Shown here: piece by piece, positions 50,701 through 59,225 of the stretch
Layout: each line of letters starts with the position of its first letter
Position numbering within the stretch: position 1 is the first letter of the stretch
Assembly (NCBI RefSeq): GCF_006874465.1
Contig: NZ_VIRL01000001.1
Span: 806,001-870,000 of the forward strand
Origin: Microbispora bryophytorum
Lineage (GTDB): Bacteria; Actinomycetota; Actinomycetes; Streptosporangiales; Streptosporangiaceae
DNA: 64,000 bases
Reading direction: 5' to 3'
Notes under the pieces: generated by a model
Seen by the model: the letters and a program-made list of their open reading frames with translations, nothing else
Database searches by the model: none
Told to the model about the DNA's origin: nothing
Made by a program: the position numbers and the translations under genes

Positions 50701-50797
50701 GGCCGCGACCCGCGCGCTGCGCGACTACGCGGCCAAGGGAGCGGAGTTGCCCGCCCGGCGCGTACGCCGGTGGACCGAGGAGGAGAGGCCATCGTGA
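47717..50797 (+). CDS. class III adenylyl/guanylyl cyclase-like + AAA ATPase + TPR protein
   Basis: 1026 aa. Residues 10-190: cyclase homology domain ([79 protein letters not shown]) with the two metal-binding Asp in FIDLVGS and YIGDAIM, then [13 protein letters not shown]. Residues 205-560: ATPase with [13 protein letters not shown], Walker A [12 protein letters not shown] (about 233-243), Walker B [21 protein letters not shown]. The rest is TPR-like helices. Domain order equals the LuxR-class AAA regulators but with a cyclase in front and no HTH at the C-terminus. Second gene of the operon; overlaps its neighbours by 4 bp on each side. Confidence 0.93.
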   Translation: [1026 protein letters not shown]

Positions 50798-51693
50798 CGC
50801 AGCCCCCATGGCGCCGGGAGCGGCGTGAGCACTTCCCCGGCGTGCCGGCCTGGAGCCTGGCGACCTCCCGGCTGGCCCCGGAGGAGTTCGGCGTGAGCCG
50901 CCTGGAGGACGTCACCAGGGAGTGGGCATGGGGTGGGGACGGCGCTGGTGAGGGCGGCGCGGGCCGCGCCGACGGAGCCGGCGTGCGCGTCTGCGTGCTC
51001 GACACCGGGGTGGACGCCGCTCATCCGCGAGTCGGCGGCCTGGAGCGTTCGCTGGTGGTCGCCGACGGCGACGACCTGACCGTCGTCGACTGCGACCCGG
51101 TGGATCCCGTGGGGCACGGGACCGCGTGCGCCGGCGTGATCCGCTCCATCGCCCCGGCCGTGTCGCTCACCTCGGTGCGGGTGCTGACCGACGGGCGCTC
51201 CGGCAGCGGGGCCGCCCTCCTGGCCGGGCTGCGCTGGGCCGTCGAGGAGGGGTTCGACCTCGTCAACCTCAGCCTGTCGACCACGAGAAGCCAGTATCTG
51301 CCCGCGCTGCACGAGCTGGCCGACCAGGCGTACTTCCGGCGCTGCCTGCTGGTGGCCTCGGCCCACAACATGCCGGTCGTCAGCTTCCCCTGGACCTTCT
51401 CCTCGGTCATCTCGGTGGCCAGCCACGACGAACCCGACCCCATGACCTACTACTACAACCCCGCGCCGCCGGCCGAGTTCCTCGCCCGGGGCGTCCGGGT
51501 CCCGGTGGCGTGGCGCCGAGGCAGGGAGATCCGCAGCACCGGGAACAGCTTCGCCGCGCCGCACATCACCGGGATCTGCGCGCTCATCCTGAGCAGGCAC
51601 CCGTGGATGACCCCCTTCCAGCTCAAGTCCGTGCTCTACCTGGCCGCCAGCAACGTCGTCACATCCAAGGGAGGCGCGCATGTCCGTGCATGA
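50794..51693 (+). CDS. intracellular S8 (subtilisin-like) serine peptidase
   Basis: 299 aa, GTG overlapping the cyclase stop by 4 bp. The catalytic triad is intact: Asp70 in VCVLDTGVDAAHP, His108 in GHGTACAGVI, Ser252 in STGNSFAAPHITGICALI. VNLSLSTTRSQYLPAL and ASAHN supply the oxyanion Asn region. There is no signal peptide and no I9 propeptide, so the enzyme acts in the cytoplasm and is probably controlled by the neighbouring cyclase-ATPase or GAF protein. Natural substrate might be the 70-aa first product of the operon. Confidence 0.92.
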   Translation: MTQPPWRRERREHFPGVPAWSLATSRLAPEEFGVSRLEDVTREWAWGGDGAGEGGAGRADGAGVRVCVLDTGVDAAHPRVGGLERSLVVADGDDLTVVDCDPVDPVGHGTACAGVIRSIAPAVSLTSVRVLTDGRSGSGAALLAGLRWAVEEGFDLVNLSLSTTRSQYLPALHELADQAYFRRCLLVASAHNMPVVSFPWTFSSVISVASHDEPDPMTYYYNPAPPAEFLARGVRVPVAWRRGREIRSTGNSFAAPHITGICALILSRHPWMTPFQLKSVLYLAASNVVTSKGGAHVRA

Positions 51694-52306
51694 ACGGCGC
51701 TCCGACAGCGAAATCACCGAGCGCAGGCTGCTGCAGTCCACCGTCGAGGTCGCCCGGCACGTCTTCTCCTCGGCCGCGGCATCGGTCTTCCTGGTGGACC
51801 AGGACACCGGCGACCTGATCTTCGAGGCCGTGTCGGGCGAGGGAGAGCAGCACCTCGTCGGGACGCGCTTCGCGGCCGGCACGGGCATCGCGGGCTGGGT
51901 CGCGGCGAGCGGCCAGCCGATGATCGCCGACGAGGTGGCCGCGGTGCCGCAGTTCGCCCAGGACGCCGCCGAGTCCACCGGCTATGTCCCCCGCAGCATC
52001 ATGGCGGCGCCGGTGATCCGGGAGGAGAGCTGCATCGGTGTCCTGGAGGTGCTCGACAGGTCCGCCACCTGGCGGGGGGACCTCGCCGACGTGGACCTCC
52101 TCGCGATGCTCGCCGCCCAGGCCGCGTACGGCCTGGAGCTCCTGCTGCGGCTGCGGCAGACCGAGGAGGCGCTCCCGGCCGCGCCGGGCGGCGACGACGT
52201 CCATGTGCTGCTTCAGCGGATCTCCGACCGGGTGCCGCGCGGCGGCGGGGCCGCCGACCCGACCGCCCTGAAGCTCCTCGCCGTGGCCGAGGAGCTGTTG
52301 CACTGA
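51680..52306 (+). CDS. GAF-domain sensor protein
   Basis: 208 aa, overlapping the peptidase gene by 14 bp. A short N-terminal helix (RLLQSTVEVARHVFSSAAASVFLVDQDTGDLIFEAVSGEGEQHLVGTRFAAGTGIAGWVAASGQPMIADEVAAVPQF) opens a GAF fold, with MAAPVIREESCIGVLEVLDRS as the later strands. The remaining 60 residues (HVLLQRISDRVPRG...LKLLAVAEELLH) have no effector domain. It probably reports a ligand or redox state to the other operon products. Confidence 0.9.
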   Translation: MSVHERRSDSEITERRLLQSTVEVARHVFSSAAASVFLVDQDTGDLIFEAVSGEGEQHLVGTRFAAGTGIAGWVAASGQPMIADEVAAVPQFAQDAAESTGYVPRSIMAAPVIREESCIGVLEVLDRSATWRGDLADVDLLAMLAAQAAYGLELLLRLRQTEEALPAAPGGDDVHVLLQRISDRVPRGGGAADPTALKLLAVAEELLH

Positions 52307-52417
52307 ATCCCCTGACGCGACTTGGCCGAGTCCGGGACCGGGACGGAGATTGCCGACCTGGTCGAAGGCGGTATTAGCCAGGACGAAAGCCACGATCGTC
52401 AGGGGGAACCGCCGCTC

Positions 52418-52702
52418 ATGGAGATGCCCGTAGTCAACCGTTGCGAGGCCACATCGTGCGCGTACAACCGCGACGGCATGTGCCACGCCACCGCCATCAC
52501 GGTCGGGGACGCGTCCCACGCGCACTGCGACACGTTCTTCACCGCCTCCACGCGGGGAGGCGACCAGGAGACCGTGGGCCGGGTCGGCGCCTGCAAGATG
52601 TCCGACTGCCGGCACAACGTGGTGCTGGAGTGCCAGGCGCCCGGCATCCATATCGGTTACTCCCAGGACGAGGCCGAGTGCGTCACCTACGCCCCGGCGT
52701 AG
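52418..52702 (+). CDS. DUF1540 Cys-rich protein, duplicated four-Cys motif
   Basis: 94 aa. Two copies of the DUF1540 pattern: C9-x4-C14-x7-C22-x14-C37 and C59-x4-C64-x7-C72-x15-C88. The first includes CAYNRDGMCHATAI, the classic form. The regular spacing suggests two metal sites or, alternatively, a crosslinked peptide scaffold. ATG 52418 has GGGGGAA upstream; the open frame before it lacks motifs. It is 112 bp after the GAF gene on the same strand and may be the last gene of the operon. Ends 7 bp before the convergent siderophore synthetase. Confidence 0.87.
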   Translation: MEMPVVNRCEATSCAYNRDGMCHATAITVGDASHAHCDTFFTASTRGGDQETVGRVGACKMSDCRHNVVLECQAPGIHIGYSQDEAECVTYAPA

Positions 52703-52709
52703 GCGGCGC

Positions 52710-54560
52710 TCAACTCTCCGGCCGCACCGCAGCGACCGCAGCGCCCGAGACGACCTGAGCGACCGGGGCGAAGCGGGCGATGGGGTTAACCAGCTCGCCG
52801 GCCGTCTGCAGCGCGGCCGACGGGTCGGTCAGGTCCACCATCTGCCGGTTGTCGCGCAGCTGCAGCCGGTTGAGGCACGACAGGGGATGCGTCCCGGCGA
52901 ACAGGTCGTAGCGCCGGAACCGGTCCGCGAGACGCGGGACCGACCGCTGGTAGGCCGCCACGCACCCGGCGACGGTCCGCCAGAAGACGTCCTCGTCCAG
53001 CACGCCGTTGGTGGCGAGCACCGCGTTGAGGAAACGCAGGAAGCAGTCGAAGACGTCGGTGAAGATCGACAGCAGCCGGTGTTCCTCGGGCACCTCCGCG
53101 CGGATCCGCCGGACCTCGGGCGGCAGGTCCGCGTCCGGATCCATCACCACGATCTCCTCGGCGATGTCCTTGAAGATCACCCGCTCCACCGCGCCGCCGT
53201 CGAGGACCAGGATGACGTTCTCGCCGTGCGGCATGAACGCCAGGTCGTAGGCGTAGAAGGCGTGCAGCAACGGGACGAGGTAGGCGTCGAGGTAGCGCCG
53301 CAGCCACACCTCGGGGGTGAGGCCCGACTGCTCGATCAGCGCCGCCGCGAACGACCGGCCCTCATCGTCGGTGTGCAGCAGGGAGGCCATCGTGACTGGC
53401 CGCCGGCCCGGCTCCAGGCCCGCGACCGGGCTCTCCCGCCACAGCGCCGCCAGCATCTTCCGGTAGGGCGAGTGGCGGTCGGTGGCCGCCTCGTAGAGAC
53501 GGTTGCGGTAGCCGACGGCCGCCCGCTCGCGAATGATCGTCAGCCGGGTCGCGCGGAGGACCTCGTCGCCCTCGATCAGGTCGGCGAGCCAGTCGTTGAT
53601 CGCCGGGGTGCCCTCCATGTACGCCGCCGACAGGCCCCGCATGAAGCCCATGTTCAGCACCGACAGGGCCGTCTTGACGTAGTGCCTGGACGGCTCGCTC
53701 GCGTTGAAGAACGTGCGGACCGACTGCTGGGCGAGGTGCTCGTCGTCGCCCAGACCCAGGCAGACCAGCCGCCGTCCGGCGACCTCCGCCGCGAACGTCA
53801 CCGAGATCCGGTTCCACCACTGCCAGGGGTGCACCGGCACGAGCAGGTAGTCGGCCAGGTCGAGGCCCAGACCGGCCAGCGTGCCCGCGAAGCGGGCCAG
53901 GACCTCCTCGCCCAGCTCGCCGCGCATCAGCCGTTCGTAGTCGATGTCGCGCGAGCAGGTGAACGTGGCGTGGTCGCGGTGGGCGGCCAGCCAGATCAGC
54001 CGTACGGGCGCGGCGGCCTCGGGAGCGTAGCGGTGGTGGTCGTCGATGCCGTAGCCGATCCGGCCGCTGTTGGCCACGAAGCACGGGTGGCCCTCGGTCA
54101 TGGCGGCCTCGATCTCCTGGAAACCGGCCGTCGCCAGCTCGGCCGCCCCGGCCTGCCGCCGGCCCAGCTTGTACGCGAGGCTCGCAAGCGTGGAGGTGAT
54201 CTCCTCCAGGTAGACCGGGAGGATCTCGTCGCTCAGCCCGAGCGAGCCGCGCATCTCGGTGACGAACTCCAGCGCGTCGAGCGGCAGCGCCTCGCCGCAG
54301 GGCCCGTGGCGGGTGACCTCGCCGATGTGCCAGTGGTCGAGGGACATCACCGTCGCGGCGAAGCGATACTCCACCGTGCCGTCGTCGGCGCGCACCGCCC
54401 ATCGGCCGTCGCCGGCGGGGCGCGGGGTGAGCAACCGCTCGTGGGCGAACTCGGCGAGCGCCTTGCGCACCAACCGCCGGTTGGCCCGCTCCCACAGCTC
54501 CGGCGTGAGGTGGGAGACCGCCTGCGCGGGATCGCCCACGGTGTCTGCGTGGCGGTTCAC
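52710..54560 (-). CDS. desD: IucA/IucC NIS siderophore synthetase (DesD-like)
   Basis: 616 aa, GTG overlapping the acyltransferase stop. FQEIEAAMTEGHPCFVANSGRIGYGIDDHHRYAPEAAAP, YLLVPVHPWQWWNRISVTFAAEV and TALSVLNMGFMRGLSAAYMEGTPAIN are the ATP- and carboxylate-binding motifs of type C NIS synthetases that oligomerise and cyclise N-hydroxy-N-succinylcadaverine into desferrioxamine; FMPHGENVILVLDGG and the C-terminal FhuF-like part follow. Last gene of the biosynthetic operon desA-B-C-D, order as in Streptomyces. A frame on the same strand extends upstream, but this is an artefact of high GC. Confidence 0.92.
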   Translation of the reverse strand: MNRHADTVGDPAQAVSHLTPELWERANRRLVRKALAEFAHERLLTPRPAGDGRWAVRADDGTVEYRFAATVMSLDHWHIGEVTRHGPCGEALPLDALEFVTEMRGSLGLSDEILPVYLEEITSTLASLAYKLGRRQAGAAELATAGFQEIEAAMTEGHPCFVANSGRIGYGIDDHHRYAPEAAAPVRLIWLAAHRDHATFTCSRDIDYERLMRGELGEEVLARFAGTLAGLGLDLADYLLVPVHPWQWWNRISVTFAAEVAGRRLVCLGLGDDEHLAQQSVRTFFNASEPSRHYVKTALSVLNMGFMRGLSAAYMEGTPAINDWLADLIEGDEVLRATRLTIIRERAAVGYRNRLYEAATDRHSPYRKMLAALWRESPVAGLEPGRRPVTMASLLHTDDEGRSFAAALIEQSGLTPEVWLRRYLDAYLVPLLHAFYAYDLAFMPHGENVILVLDGGAVERVIFKDIAEEIVVMDPDADLPPEVRRIRAEVPEEHRLLSIFTDVFDCFLRFLNAVLATNGVLDEDVFWRTVAGCVAAYQRSVPRLADRFRRYDLFAGTHPLSCLNRLQLRDNRQMVDLTDPSAALQTAGELVNPIARFAPVAQVVSGAAVAAVRPES

Positions 54561-55228
54561 TCGCGCACTCCCTTCTCCGCGGCCTTCTCCGCGGCCTTCT
54601 CCGCGGCCTTCTCCGCGGCGAGCGCGGGGCTGACGGCGGCGCCGGTCGCCGCGAGGAACCGCGCGCGGGTGCAGACGCTCAGCAGCGCGTCCTTGTCCGG
54701 CAGGGCGACGGTGCCGGCGACCTCGAAACCGACGGCCGCGTTGAGCGCGTGCACCGCCGTGTTGCGCACGTCGGGCTCGACCACCACCCGCCGGGTCGCG
54801 GGATCGGCGAACAGCAGCTCCATGACCGTGGTGATCACTGCCAGGGTGAAGCCGTGGACCGGGGTCTCGGCGGGCGCGCACAGGAAGTGCATGCCGGCGT
54901 CGCCCTCCTCGGCGTCGTAGCGGCCCGCCAGCTCGACCCGGGCGGGGTCGTAGCGCTCCACCAGGAAGGCCGGGCGGCCGTTCACCAGCCCGAGGAACGC
55001 GTCGCGGTGCGGGTGATCGACGATCTCGCGATACTCCTTCGCCACGCCGGCGACGTCGGCGTCCCGCATCATCCAGAACACGGCCTTGGGGTGGGTCACC
55101 CAGGCGTGCACCGTCGGCGCGTCGGCCTCCGGGTCGAGCCGGCGTACGGCGAGCTCGCCGACCCGGGCGTCCGTGCGGCGGAAGAGGACCTCGCTGTGCC
55201 TGTCGAAGGGCTCGCTTCGCTCGCTCAT
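54557..55228 (-). CDS. desC: siderophore N-acyltransferase (DesC-like GNAT)
   Basis: 223 aa, coupled by 4-bp overlaps at both ends. [42 protein letters not shown] is the characteristic N-terminus of the RhbD/IucB/MbtK-like acyltransferases; [70 protein letters not shown] contains the acyl-CoA site. It should acylate N-hydroxydiamine. The C-terminus carries four AAEK repeats encoded by a 12-bp tandem repeat at about 54573-54620. Confidence 0.9.
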   Translation of the reverse strand: MSERSEPFDRHSEVLFRRTDARVGELAVRRLDPEADAPTVHAWVTHPKAVFWMMRDADVAGVAKEYREIVDHPHRDAFLGLVNGRPAFLVERYDPARVELAGRYDAEEGDAGMHFLCAPAETPVHGFTLAVITTVMELLFADPATRRVVVEPDVRNTAVHALNAAVGFEVAGTVALPDKDALLSVCTRARFLAATGAAVSPALAAEKAAEKAAEKAAEKGVRE

Positions 55229-56520
55229 GCCACCACGCCCTCGGGCGCGCCGAACTCCTGGAAGGCGATGGACTTCTCGACGGGGTAGTGCTCCCGGCCC
55301 AGGATCTGGCCGATGATCCACGAGTTGCGGTAGGGGCCCATGCCGAGGTCGGGGGAGGTGACGCCGTGGGCGTGGGCGGCGCCGTTCTGCAGGAAGATCC
55401 CCCGGCCGGTGACGTCGACGCTGTAGTTCCTGGCCACGTCGAACCGGCCGTGCCGGTCCCACCGGATCCGGTGGCGTACGGGCTCCAGGAAGGCGGGGGG
55501 CTCGTAGCGGTAGCCGGTGGCCAGCACAAGCCCCTGGGTGACGAGCGTGAGGTCGCGCTCCTGCTCCACGTGGCGCAGCCCGAGCGTGTATTCGCCCCGG
55601 CCGACGTCGTAGGCCGCCTCGCGCAGCTCGGTGCAGGTCAGCAGCCGGGTGGGGATCGGGCCGCCGACGGTCTTGGCGTACAGCAGGTCGAAGATGTCGT
55701 TGATCAGCGCCGCGTCGATGCCCTTGTAGAGGCCCTTCTGCTCGGCTTCGAGGCGGTAGCGGGTGTCCTCGGGCAGCGCGTGGAAGTAGTCGACGTACTC
55801 CGGGGAGGTCATCTCCAGGGTCAGCTTGGTGTATTCGAGCGGGAAGAACCGCGGTGACCTGGTCACCCAGTTCAGCCGGTAGCCGCGCGTGTCGACGTCG
55901 GCCAGCAGGTCGCGGTAGATCTCGGCGGCGCTCTGCCCGCTGCCGACGATCGTGATGCTCTCCTTCGCCTGCAGCGCGGCCTTGGCGTCGAGATAACCGG
56001 CGTTGTGGACGAGGTCGCCGCCGAGGCCGCGGCAGGCCTCCGGCACGTACGGCGGGGTGCCGGTGCCGAGCACGAGGTGCGGGGCCCGGTGCTCGGTCTC
56101 CCCGCCGTCGCCGGTGACCGCGCGTACGACGTAGTGGCCGTCGGCCTCGTCGTACGTCACCGAGGTCACCCGGTGGCCGAAGCGGACGCTCCGCAGCCGC
56201 GCGGCGGCCCACCGGCAGTACGCGTCGTATTCGGCGCGCAGCTGGTAGAAGCTCTCGCGGATGTAGAAGGGATACAGCCTGCCGATCTCCTTCAGGTAGT
56301 TGAGGAAGGAGTAGGGCGAGGTCGGGTCGGCCAGCGTGACGAGGTCGGCGATGAACGGCGTCTGCAGCGTCACGGAGTCGAGCATCATCCCGGGGTGCCA
56401 GGCGAAGCCGGGCCGCGCCTCCAGGAACACGCCGTCGAGCTCGGCGATGGGCTCGGCGAGGCAGGCCAGGCCCAGGTTGAACGGCCCCAGCCCGATCGCG
56501 ACGAAGTCATGCGTGGACAT
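55225..56520 (-). CDS. desB: lysine/ornithine N-monooxygenase (DesB-like)
   Basis: 431 aa. [20 protein letters not shown] (FAD glycine motif), [52 protein letters not shown] (NADPH motif) and [20 protein letters not shown] are those of SidA/IucD/PvdA N-hydroxylases. It would hydroxylate the cadaverine amine made by DesA. Overlaps the decarboxylase gene by 14 bp and the acyltransferase gene by 4 bp. Confidence 0.94.
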   Translation of the reverse strand: MSTHDFVAIGLGPFNLGLACLAEPIAELDGVFLEARPGFAWHPGMMLDSVTLQTPFIADLVTLADPTSPYSFLNYLKEIGRLYPFYIRESFYQLRAEYDAYCRWAAARLRSVRFGHRVTSVTYDEADGHYVVRAVTGDGGETEHRAPHLVLGTGTPPYVPEACRGLGGDLVHNAGYLDAKAALQAKESITIVGSGQSAAEIYRDLLADVDTRGYRLNWVTRSPRFFPLEYTKLTLEMTSPEYVDYFHALPEDTRYRLEAEQKGLYKGIDAALINDIFDLLYAKTVGGPIPTRLLTCTELREAAYDVGRGEYTLGLRHVEQERDLTLVTQGLVLATGYRYEPPAFLEPVRHRIRWDRHGRFDVARNYSVDVTGRGIFLQNGAAHAHGVTSPDLGMGPYRNSWIIGQILGREHYPVEKSIAFQEFGAPEGVVA

Positions 56521-58030
56521 GCGTCGCCTCCGCGTGGCCGGCGAGCGGGGCGAGGTCGTCCACGTACCGCTGGGCGTGTCCGGCGAGGAGGTCGAGAACG
56601 TGCGCGACGTCGTCCAGCGTGGTCTCCGGGTTGAGCAGGGTGAACTTCAGGTAGTGGCGGCCGTCGACCGTGGTCCCCGCGACGACGGCCTCGCCGGAGG
56701 CGGCCAGGGCCTCGCGGGCGTACAGGTTCGCGTCGTCGGCGAGCTCGCGGCCGGGATCCCCGTGCTCCAGGTGATCCGGCGGCAGGTAGCGGAAGACCAG
56801 CGTGCTCAGCGGCGACCGCGTGACGACCTCGAAACGCGGGTCCGCGGCGGCCAGGGCGTAGGAGGCGGCGGCGCGGTCCACGACCTCGTCGAACAGCTCC
56901 CCGACCGCGTCCGGGCCCATCACCCGCAGCGTCAGCCAGAGCTTGAGCGCGTCGAAGCGGCGCGTGGTCTGCAGGCTCTTGTCCACCTGGTTGGGGATGC
57001 CCCGCTCGGCCATCCGCCGGGGGTTGAGGTAGTCGGCGTGGTGGGCCGCGTGCCGCAGCACCGCGCCGTCGCGCACCAGCAGGGCGCTGGAGCTGACCGG
57101 CTGGAAGAAGGACTTGTGGAAGTCGACGGTGACCGAGTCGGCCCGCTCGACGCCGTCGAGCAGGTGCCGCCGTCTGCGGGAGACCAGCAGCCCGCAGCCG
57201 TACGCCGCGTCCACGTGCAGCCACGCCCCGGCCTGCGCGCACAGATCGGCGATCTCCGGCAGGGGGTCGATCGAGCCGAAGTCGGTGGTGCCGGCGGTCG
57301 CCACCACGGCCATGACCACCAGTCCGGCGCGACGGCAGCGGTCGAGTTCGCGGGCGAGCGCGTCCGGCCGCATCCGCTGTTCGTCGTCGGTCTCCACGGT
57401 GACGACGGCGTCCGGCCCGAGGCCGAGCAGGTTCGCCGCCCTGCGCACGCTGAAGTGCCCGGCCGCGGACGTGATCACGCGCAGCCGCGACGGAGCGGCT
57501 CCGGCGATCGCCTGCGCCTCCTCGCGGGCGAGCAGCAGGGCGTGGAGGTTCGACTGCGTGCCGCCGCTGGTGAAGACGCCGTCGGCGGCGGGGCCGAAGC
57601 CGATCCGGCCGGCCGTCCACTCGATCAGGCGGCGCTCGATGAGCGTGCCGCCCGCGCTCTGGTCCCAGGTGTCGAGCGAGGAGTTCACCGCCGACAGCAC
57701 CGCCTCTCCCAGCAGGGCGGGGATCACCACCGGGCAGTTGAGGTGCGCCAGGTAGCGGGGGTGGTGGAAGTAGACGGCGTCGCGCAGGTAGACCCGTTCG
57801 AGCTCGTCGAGGGCGGCGGCGTGGTCGTGCAGCGGCCGTTCGAGGTCGACCGCGGCGATCTCCGGCGCGAGCCGTTCCGGGGCCACACCGCTGAACGGCC
57901 GGTCGGCGCGCCGGATCCGGTCCGCCACCCGCTCGGTCGCCGAGGTCATCGCCCGCCGGTATCCCTCCGCCGTCCGGTCGTTGAGCAGGTACGACCGCGC
58001 GGCCCCGGCATGGGGAGAGGTCATCGTCAT
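56507..58030 (-). CDS. desA: PLP-dependent lysine/diamine decarboxylase (DesA-like)
   Basis: 507 aa. [19 protein letters not shown] (PLP phosphate pocket), [14 protein letters not shown] and [17 protein letters not shown] with PLP Lys306 define the group II decarboxylases of siderophore operons. It should convert L-lysine to cadaverine as the first step of desferrioxamine-type synthesis. First gene of the minus-strand operon; a canonical iron box lies 15 bp upstream of its start. Confidence 0.93.
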   Translation of the reverse strand: MTMTSPHAGAARSYLLNDRTAEGYRRAMTSATERVADRIRRADRPFSGVAPERLAPEIAAVDLERPLHDHAAALDELERVYLRDAVYFHHPRYLAHLNCPVVIPALLGEAVLSAVNSSLDTWDQSAGGTLIERRLIEWTAGRIGFGPAADGVFTSGGTQSNLHALLLAREEAQAIAGAAPSRLRVITSAAGHFSVRRAANLLGLGPDAVVTVETDDEQRMRPDALARELDRCRRAGLVVMAVVATAGTTDFGSIDPLPEIADLCAQAGAWLHVDAAYGCGLLVSRRRRHLLDGVERADSVTVDFHKSFFQPVSSSALLVRDGAVLRHAAHHADYLNPRRMAERGIPNQVDKSLQTTRRFDALKLWLTLRVMGPDAVGELFDEVVDRAAASYALAAADPRFEVVTRSPLSTLVFRYLPPDHLEHGDPGRELADDANLYAREALAASGEAVVAGTTVDGRHYLKFTLLNPETTLDDVAHVLDLLAGHAQRYVDDLAPLAGHAEATHVHA

Positions 58031-58045
58031 CCTTATCGTTGGGAG

Positions 58046-58064
58046 TTAGGTTAGGCGAACCTAA
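58046..58064. promoter_or_regulatory. iron box (IdeR/DmdR1-type operator)
   Basis: TTAGGTTAGGCGAACCTAA matches the 19-bp consensus of IdeR/DmdR1 with palindromic ends intact. It overlaps the desA promoter, so biosynthesis should be repressed by Fe2+-loaded DtxR-family protein. Confidence 0.93.
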
Positions 58065-58112
58065 CTTCGTGGGGTCGACACGTGTCCCCGGGTGAATTCC
58101 TTCACGGTGGGG

Positions 58113-59138
58113 TCAGCCGAGCTTCTTGGCGTTCCGGATCGCCGAGGCAAGGTTCTCCAGGATTGGCGCGGCTCCGGCGTACGAGAAGCGCGGCACCGGG
58201 TCCCAGCCCACGACCTGACCGGCCCTGACGGCGGGCAGCTTCGCCCAGGACGGCTTGGACGTCAGGTCCTTGGGCTGCAGCGCCGTGCCGCGGTTGTCGA
58301 GCAGGATCAGATCGGCGTCGTACTTGTCGGCGTTCTCCCAGCTCAGGTTCTCGTAGTAGCCGCCGTCGCCGGGCTTTTCCGGCTTGACGACGTCGACCCC
58401 GAGCTGGGTGAAGTACATGAGGTCGGTGTTGACCTCCGGGTTGGACACATACAGCACGTCGGGGCTGCCCGAGGCGGCCAGCACCTTGATACCGGGGTTG
58501 TCGGCGACCGCCGTGCGCACGCTCTCGGCGGCGGCCTCGAACCTGGCCTTGGCCTCGGCGACCTTCGGGGCCGTGAGGTCCGCGCCCAGCGACTCGGCGA
58601 GGGCGGCGTACCGCTCGATCGGCTCGGTCATCGGGACGCGGGCCACGCTGACGGCGACGGTGGGAGCGAGCTTGACGATCTTGTCCTTGCTCTCGTCCGG
58701 GACGTACCACAGGGCCCCGGGGTCGTACATGTGCGTCACGAGAAGGTCGGGACGCAGCGCGGCGTACTTCTCGATGTTGAACTCACCCCAGACGTTGCCG
58801 AGGATCGTGACCTTGTTCACGTCCAGGTCGCCGGCCTGCGGCTCGGGCGAGCCGTCGGCGCGCTTCGTCTCGCCGAAGACGCCGACGACCTTCTGCTGCA
58901 GGCCGTAGTCGGCGAGCACCGCCGCCGTCCCGGTGAACGCCACGACCCGCGAGGGGACGGCTCCGGCCGTGACCGTCTCCTTCCTGTCGTCGGTGAAGGA
59001 CCACGATTTCGCGCTCTGACCTGCGGTGGAGGGCGCCGGATCGCTCGACCCGCAGGCGGCCAGCGCCAGGGTGAGTACGGCGGCTCCGCCCGCCGCGAAG
59101 AGGCCGCGACGGGACATGGGGGAGTTCAGGTTGCGCAC
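58113..59138 (-). CDS. ferrisiderophore-binding lipoprotein (DesE/FepB-like)
   Basis: 341 aa. RRGLFAAGGAAVLTLALAACGS is a twin-Arg-like lipoprotein signal with lipobox LAAC. WSFTDDRKETVTAGAVPSRVVAFTGTAAVLADYGLQQKVVGVFG and LSWENADKYDADLILLDNRG are features of periplasmic-type siderophore-binding proteins (class III SBP, TroA-like). It lies between the two iron boxes, divergent from the permease genes, and should deliver the ferric hydroxamate to them. Confidence 0.92.
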   Translation of the reverse strand: MRNLNSPMSRRGLFAAGGAAVLTLALAACGSSDPAPSTAGQSAKSWSFTDDRKETVTAGAVPSRVVAFTGTAAVLADYGLQQKVVGVFGETKRADGSPEPQAGDLDVNKVTILGNVWGEFNIEKYAALRPDLLVTHMYDPGALWYVPDESKDKIVKLAPTVAVSVARVPMTEPIERYAALAESLGADLTAPKVAEAKARFEAAAESVRTAVADNPGIKVLAASGSPDVLYVSNPEVNTDLMYFTQLGVDVVKPEKPGDGGYYENLSWENADKYDADLILLDNRGTALQPKDLTSKPSWAKLPAVRAGQVVGWDPVPRFSYAGAAPILENLASAIRNAKKLG

Positions 59139-59187
59139 GGTTCGTCTTTCTCTCGCATGACCCAGGGTCTTGGGGGCTGATCGTTAG

Positions 59188-59206
59188 TTAGGTTACCCTT
59201 ACCTAA
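59188..59206. promoter_or_regulatory. iron box 2 in the divergent uptake promoter
   Basis: TTAGGTTACCCTTACCTAA has both outer half sites of the IdeR consensus. It sits between the binding-protein gene (start 59138) and the permease gene (start 59226), so one site may control both. Confidence 0.9.
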
Positions 59207-59225
59207 GTTCTTGTCCAGAGGGGCG

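Noticed and set aside
47717..50797. LuxR-family transcription activator
   Set aside because: The AAA-TPR part resembles large LuxR regulators, but the C-terminus ends [12 protein letters not shown] with no LuxR HTH, and the N-terminus is a cyclase domain.
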